Shown piece by piece: positions 57,786 through 64,000 of a DNA stretch of 64,000 nucleotides (within the stretch, counting starts at the first letter, position 1; every line of letters starts with the position of its first letter). Source of the DNA: Cricetomys ansorgei (lineage: Eukaryota > Chordata > Mammalia > Rodentia > Nesomyidae). The notes under the pieces were generated by a model. It ran no database searches. It saw only the letters and a list, made by a program, of their open reading frames with translations, and was not told the origin of the DNA. The stretch is taken from NCBI GenBank assembly GCA_026225945.1, contig JAMJFZ010001089.1:1122501-1186500 (forward strand), in the 5' to 3' direction. Both the position numbers and the translations under genes were made by a program.

Positions 57786-59922
57786 TGACCCTTTCAGTGA
57801 AGTTCCCATAATGAAGGTTTCAAGGATTATTGATCTAATTTATGCCTCAACATCTTGCATGGTGTGTCTTAAATTGTGGGCCGTGCTGAATAGTTAAGTA
57901 CCTTGGGTAGACTAGGCAGCTCTTCTTGAGTGACCATCCCTCTTTTACCCCAACCAAGCTTCTGTTGAGCATCTCTGGGGTCTGACAGTTTCTTTGCATA
58001 TTTGACAGCAGGCACAGTTTCTCATAAAGATGCCAAAGAATAGCCTTATCTTGCATCATTGTGACCCTTTGTGGTGTGCCTGGGAAGTGCGTCTCAGTGA
58101 TGGATCTTCTCAGCCCTCTCTGGCTCTGGAGCTGGCCAATGTGGGAATTCACACAAAGCTTCATTCAGTGTTGACACCTTCCTCACCTACCACCTTACCC
58201 TGGGAGAAGAAGTGGCCAGGAGCAGGAACATGCTAAAGTCATGTGCTTGTGCTTCGGTCAGTGTGACCAGGTGATTCTAAAAATCTACTTCTGTCTTGAA
58301 CTGGGAAACAAGAGCAACTACGGCAAATACAACAAAACACTTCCGCCTGTAGGTGCAGAATTGGACTGCAGACGCATTCACTTTCCACTGGAGTTGGGGT
58401 GACTCTCTCTTAGTCTCTCTCTAGCCTCCCTGGTGGATCACACCAGGAGGTAAATAGGGAGGTTATGATACTCTTTCCCGCAGGTACACTTACCCTCCCA
58501 CTGGAGACAGGTTTCCATGGAAACAAAATCCAGAGGGAACCTTCTGAAGAGACAGTTTGTCAAGCAGTTTGTGCAGATACTGCAAGAGGGGTGTGAGAAG
58601 GAGTTGTTCCTGGATCGTATGCTGAAATGTGAACACACGTGCTCGGAGGAAGCGGGAAAGCACATTTAGTAATAACAGCAACAACAAAAGCAAACACGCA
58701 GAACAAAACAAAACAATAAAACAGACAAAAAAAATGTTAAGACTTGGCAGACGTGAGAAGCACTAGAACTCACAGGCCCACGGAATACCCCGGGAGCATG
58801 GAGTGAGTGAAGGATCCAGGAGGACCTGTCTCCGGGAGGCGCATCCTCCAGGGAATGGAGCACTACAGGGGATGACACCAGGGCAGGATGACGGACCCTA
58901 TAAACCCCAGCAGGAGGCAGGCCTGCGGAGGCCGATCTGTTTTGCAGTGGACTGCTTTACTGTTCTACAATAAACACCCAGGAGAACATGCTCTGTTTAT
59001 GAACGATGATTGGAACTCAAGTCTATAGTTCTGGATCTCAACCTTGGTCGAAGGAGAATTTTAAAATACGGGAGACAAACACTTCGTATTATACTGGTGA
59101 TGAGCTAAGAGAAAGAGTCATGGAAGGGAAGATAATGTTTTACAGCCTTGGTTAACCAGCCCACCCCCGTGAGAGTTTTGACCTCTGCTCTATTCCGACG
59201 GACCGATGAACTTGAAATGGATCCAGACAGCCTGGGCACTGGGATTTTAAATCGTTCCTCTGATGACTCCAATGAGCAGCCAAGTTCTAAAGCCACTAAA
59301 AGACAGCCCTCCCTATCCCATTATCTTCCTCCTCTAACAACAGACGGACACACAAGCATACAGACACAGATACACGCACAGACATAGACACGTATGCACA
59401 CATGGTGTTAAAAGTTTCAGCTTTACAGAAAAATGGATCACATGTAAACGCAGCAGGAGAGAGACTGCAGAACACTCAATTCAACAGCATCTGTTTAATA
59501 CTCTGACAAAGGAGTGCTGCGGCCTGTAGCCCCAGTGGATTGTGGGAAAGACTTGAATCCGTAGTTGTATGTCCCTGACTCTTGACACATTTCACCCAGC
59601 AAGTGTAGCTCTGACTCTGAGCCAGTTTTAGTGGAGCCATGTCTGTGCCAAAGGTCATGAAAACAGAAGTCGATTTTTCGTGTCAGCTATCACATGCCCT
59701 CCGTCCCAGTGTTCCCGAGGTTGTCTCCACTGAGTGTTTTCTTTTTCCCTATGCTGTTCTTTCAGACCCTATGTTCAAAGCCAAGCACAGGACAGCAGAG
59801 AGAGATAACATGTTCTCTTTCCCAACAACAGTGACCTTGTGCCCACAAAGGAGTAAGATGTATACTCTGTGAAATATTTGCACCAGCAAAACATTACTAT
59901 GGCATATAGCACTGCTGGTTTT

Positions 59923-59956
<34 letters not shown>

Positions 59957-61139
59957 AGTTTGCTGTGGTTGTCAGTTACTTATGGTGGTGACTTTAGGAG
60001 GACTAAACGCAGGGGTGCATGTGGATCAACTCCAGCTTCACTGGCTTCTCAATCCTTGCCTCTATGACTTGTCTTAGAAGTTGCTTCTGTGACTTATTTT
60101 GAAGTTTCAGACTCTTCCACGTAGCTCAGCTGTAGAGAAACATCTCTGATGCAGGGCCACTGCAGTGATGATCCTGGAGTTATCTCCCAGGAACTTTCAG
60201 GTAGCCTCGTCCACCATAGCCCAGTGGAAGCCGCTCAGTTCTTCAGTTGGGTCTGAGCAAGTGTCCGATGGGTGACCTTTCGACGTCAGAGGGTTGAAGA
60301 CTTCACCTGTGAATTGTTCCAGTGCTGCCATTTTCTGGACATGGACAGGAGAGCCTATGAAGAATCGTGATTGGAGTCTGCACTGAGCAGAACACTGCTT
60401 ACTCCATTCTGCGCTGTAGAGTTCTGCCCGCCAGGCATGGCCGCTGGCTTGAAATCAGAACAGCTGTGATTACCTGAACGAGATCCTTATCAGATCAGGC
60501 CCATTCCAAGTGTCTGTACAGAAGCACAGGAAGGCCACCAGATCCTCACTTGAGACTCTATTCCCTTGTTCCTCCAGTCACCTATAATCCTGCCCTAGCT
60601 GCATATGGTCTTGGTGGGGGGATGGGATTTTTCTATAATTCAGCCAGTTCAGTCTATAGGTTATTTCCCACCCATGCATCCCTAAGTACACCTGTAACTA
60701 ACAGACTCACTGGTTCCCAGGCTGGACTTGAGTGGAACTGGTTCTTAAGTCTTGGCTCTCTCACCTGAGGAAGTAAGTTTCCATCAAATGGGGGATGGGT
60801 AGACACACATATTTCTCCCCATCTTTGCTTCCTGCATGGCTACAGACCAGTCCTGTGAAACCACCCCCCTCCTCAGAAGGGAAGAAGAGATCCTATTTAT
60901 GTCACATGGGCTCTGAGCCATCTCTTCAGAGACTCCATCAAGCTGTCAGTCTCTGGTGTTGGAACCCTGAACTCCCTGAGAGTCCCTCCCGTGATGCTGT
61001 CTATCTGTCTGTCCATCCATGGTATTAGTAACTTTTCTAATAAACTCTTTGCTCCCCAGTAATCCACCTCAGTGTCCCTCTTGGACTCCCCCAACTCTCA
61101 ACTAGTTTATTTATATTTCATTTTCTCCTCGCAACTATC
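57786..61139. other. Intergenic stretch, nothing recognised
   Basis: About 3.4 kb. Contains a (GT)n microsatellite at 59927-59955 and no supported gene. Confidence 0.4.
59927..59955. repeat. (GT)n microsatellite
   Basis: Uninterrupted TG/GT dinucleotides. Confidence 0.9.
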
Positions 61140-61286
61140 TTTTAATATTTTCTTGTTTTAGAATTTCATGCAGTATATTTTGATTCTAGTTTCCCCTCCC
61201 TCCACTCCTCCAAGCCCCTCCCCCACATCTCTATCCAACCCAACTTCATGTTTTCTCTCTAAGGAAAAAAACAAAACGAAACGAAA

Positions 61287-61322
<36 letters not shown>

Positions 61323-61750
61323 AAAACTGAAACAAAACGAAAGTTCAACACAAAATGGATTTTATGTTGGCTAGCTACGGAGAACGGAGGCTGCCTTAGA
61401 GTGTGGTTGATCTACCCAGGGCCACTCCATTGAGGAAGACTAATTATCATGATGGAAGAACTATCATTTGTGAATAGCTTCTTGGTTAGGCTTGGGACCT
61501 TGTGCCCACTTTTCACGCTTCTGGGTTGAGTCTGTGCAGGTCCTGTACATGCTGACACAGTCTCTGTGAGTTCATATGTGCATCAGCTCTGCTGCTGTGC
61601 CTGGAAGACGCTATTTGGTTTGACGTCATCCACCACCTCTGGCTGTTATAATCTTTCCACCCCCTCCTCCATATAGATCCCTGAGCCTTGAGGGGAAGAC
61701 TTTGGTAAAGACATTCTATTTAGGACTGAGTGCTCCAAATTTCAACTATT
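61140..61750 (-). mobile_element. L1 LINE 3' UTR, rodent Lx-type
   Basis: Same order as 30225-30960: 'gcagtatattttgattcta', an A-rich stretch (A run at 61288-61320), 'ggcttgggaccttgtgccca', 'tgagtctgtgcaggtcctgt' and 'tccctgagccttgagggga'. It is 5' truncated. Confidence 0.75.
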
Positions 61751-61827
61751 TTATACCTCTTCTCGTATTTCACTCATTGTATTGTGCATTTAAGTATATA
61801 TTTGGTTTTCCTGAACTTTTCAGATGA

Positions 61828-62165
61828 CATGGTATGGTGGAATGAATGAGAACGACCCTCGTGGGCTCTGGTATTTGAACACTTGGTTCCCGGTTGGAGA
61901 TGCTGTTTTTGGAGGTCTAGGAGGTATAGCCTTGCTGTAGGAAGTATGTCACAGGGGGCAGGCTTTGAAGTTTCAAAGCCTAGTGCCACTCCCAGGTCAC
62001 TCTCTCTGCTTTGTGCTTGAGGTTCAAGATGTGAGCTCTCAGCTTGTTACTTCAGATGCCAGGCCCGCCACCTGATGCCTGCCTTCCTGTCCTGACAGGA
62101 ACCATAGGCTAAAATAAATCCCCATACGTTGCCTTCACCATGGTGTTTTGTCATAGTAATGTGAC
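61828..62165 (+). mobile_element. MaLR/ORR1-like LTR, diverged
   Basis: 'ggtggaatgaatgagaacga', 'gaggtctaggaggtatagcc', 'gtgagctctcagcttgttac' and 'ccatggtgttttgtcatag' follow MaLR order. Confidence 0.5.
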
Positions 62166-64000
62166 ACCTCAGACATCCTAGGCCCTCTGGCAGAGGTCAG
62201 ATGCTACTGAGTAATAAAGCTTGGATAACTTCAGGGAAGCATCCTTGAAACCTTGTCCTCTGACATCCATCCCTTACTCAGTGGCTTGTAGTCCTGCTGC
62301 CCTGTAGACCAGTGGAAAACGTTCAAACGTTCTGATCCCAAATCGCATAACCCAGACAAATTGCTTTGACTCTCTGGAGCAGTGCCTAGGCAACTGTTGT
62401 CATAAAGGCTTTCCAAGGAATTGTTATGTGTAGCCAAGGTTGAGAACCAGCGCTAGCAATTACAAAGCAGTGTGACTAAGAAAACAGTCTTGATTTATTA
62501 AACACTCGGTGTTCTGTGCTATTCATATCTCAACTTGTGTGTTGGGACAAATCTCCTGTTCTCAGGTCAATTCAGTACTCTTATTACTAACTATGCACAC
62601 GTGTGCGTGCAGATGCACACACCCCCCACCCCACACAAACCTCTTTTCATGCAAACTGTAGAAGAGATTCCAGGCCCAAAGTGGAGTGTATTTGTGGATG
62701 CCAAGGTCAAACACAGGTGGAGCATCCCTCATGCAAAGTCTGCAGTGGATCAAGCCAAGATACGATTTGAAAGGCAAATCTTAGGAGGGACTGAATTAAA
62801 CATTTGGCAGAAAGTCTTCTATAGAGAGAAACAAGAGAGCAAGAGACAATTTGGGGGTATTGTCTGGGGATGGGGACCAGATGGTTAAGGATTTTTATAG
62901 AGATTTTATGATGCTGGGTCAATAGGGAACCAGACACACAGAGGTCATTAACTATTAGGTTGTGGATAGACTCCCCCTCCCCGCCTTTATCAACCTTGTA
63001 AACACTTCAATTAAAATGTGAAAAACCCACAGAACTAAATGAGGACACACTGAAATTGAGATCTTTTTTTAGCTTCAAAAACCAATCCAAAGATTTGGCA
63101 CAAGTCAACCTTTGTTTCCACAGAGCAACAAGCAGGTCTTGGATAAAGCCCACCCACTTTTAACGGGATTGGGAGTTTTCAGTTCTCTCCAGTTCCCACA
63201 GGGCTAAATACCCATATTTAGCTAAGTGGATGCCAGTATCAATATGTACTGACACTTGCGGCTTGAGTTTTAAGATTGTAAACCATCCTGGGCAGTAAGT
63301 TATCACTGAATATCAAATTTTCACTAATCAGTTTCTGTGGTCATCTTTGATTCTCTCCAAAACTTCTTTGAGGATGGTAAAGGCGGTCCTTTCATTAGAG
63401 AATGGAATTGGCTACCCAATGCTATAATGTGTGTGCTCTTCTCTTTCAGAGCTGCCTTCTGCCCTGCTCACTCTCGCATGTGTGCTCTCTGTGCAGTCTG
63501 CATTTGCTGTTCAGTCTGTTCAGGGAATATGTTGCCCCATGGAACTTCCAACAGGGTACCCAGTTTCTCTTAACTCTGTAGTATACGCTCATGTCTGCTT
63601 AATCACAGCGTGCTCGGCCCATGCGGGCTATATTCATATCTGTTACGCTTATTATTAACCGACTTTCAGAGTACAGGCAGATACTTTGTTTTGTTGTTCT
63701 CAGGGTTGGCCTATCCCATTTTCCTGGACATTCCCATGTTGGAAGGAGAGAACTGGCTCCTAAAAAGTACACATGTACTTGCATTCATACACACACACAC
63801 ACACACACACACATACACACGTATGTATGCACTGACACAGAGTTATACTAAGTAAAATTTAAAAGCTAACCAAGGTTATGATTTTATTTCTCTGCAGGCC
63901 AGGAACCAATTTTCTACCTCAAGGATCACATTCCGGTGTTCTTTCAAAGCCAAGATACACACAGTGTCTCCTATTTCTTTTCATCAACTTCACGATTCTG
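62166..64000. other. Intergenic stretch to the window end
   Basis: No supported gene. An (AC)n microsatellite lies at 63789-63812. Confidence 0.4.

Overview
The window is nuclear DNA from a muroid rodent. It is full of rodent-specific repeats (B1, B2/B3 and ID SINEs, ORR1/MaLR-type LTRs, a URR1-like family, RMER1-like elements, rodent-type L1 3' ends) and of microsatellites. The only host gene I can support is a ten-exon, minus-strand copy of the peroxisomal/mitochondrial enoyl-CoA delta isomerase 2 family (Eci2/Eci3). Its sequence differs from the house-mouse ECI2 I know, so this is probably another rodent. I cannot name the species.

Layout. 1-8.3 kb: repeats, including two solo LTRs of one class I ERV family. 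8.3-20.45 kb: the Eci2-like gene, reading right to left from a CpG-rich promoter at about 20.0-20.56 kb. All nine introns have GT-AG ends and all exon phases fit, except that coding exon 7 carries one extra C in a CCCC run. That shifts the frame inside the crotonase domain and ends the protein at about residue 254 of an otherwise 391-residue reading. 20.6-30.1 kb: intergenic DNA with SINEs, microsatellites and an unusually motif-rich unique stretch near 25.5-25.9 kb. 30.1-40.3 kb: a nested stack in which an old interspersed repeat was split by an L1 and the L1 junction was then hit by a complete 8.2-kb class II (betaretrovirus-like, ERVK) provirus on the minus strand. The provirus is bounded by a perfect 6-bp target duplication (GTGAGA). 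40.3-64 kb: intergenic DNA with SINEs, two L1 fragments, microsatellites and a possible conserved noncoding element near 40.7-41.0 kb.

The provirus (31818-39972) has both LTRs, a Lys3-like primer-binding site, a polypurine tract, and decayed gag, dUTPase-protease, pol (RT with YMDD, RNase H, integrase) and env. Every gene is broken, so it is a fossil. Its env region contains an unexpected inverted repeat, identical over 60 bp, with arms about 1 kb apart.

I looked for an undescribed biological system and found none that the sequence supports. The observations most worth checking are the single-base lesion in an otherwise intact Eci2 gene, the inverted repeat in the provirus, and two candidate conserved noncoding elements. 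I saw no tRNA, rRNA or other structured RNA gene. All repeat-family names come from recognition of sequence, not from a database search.
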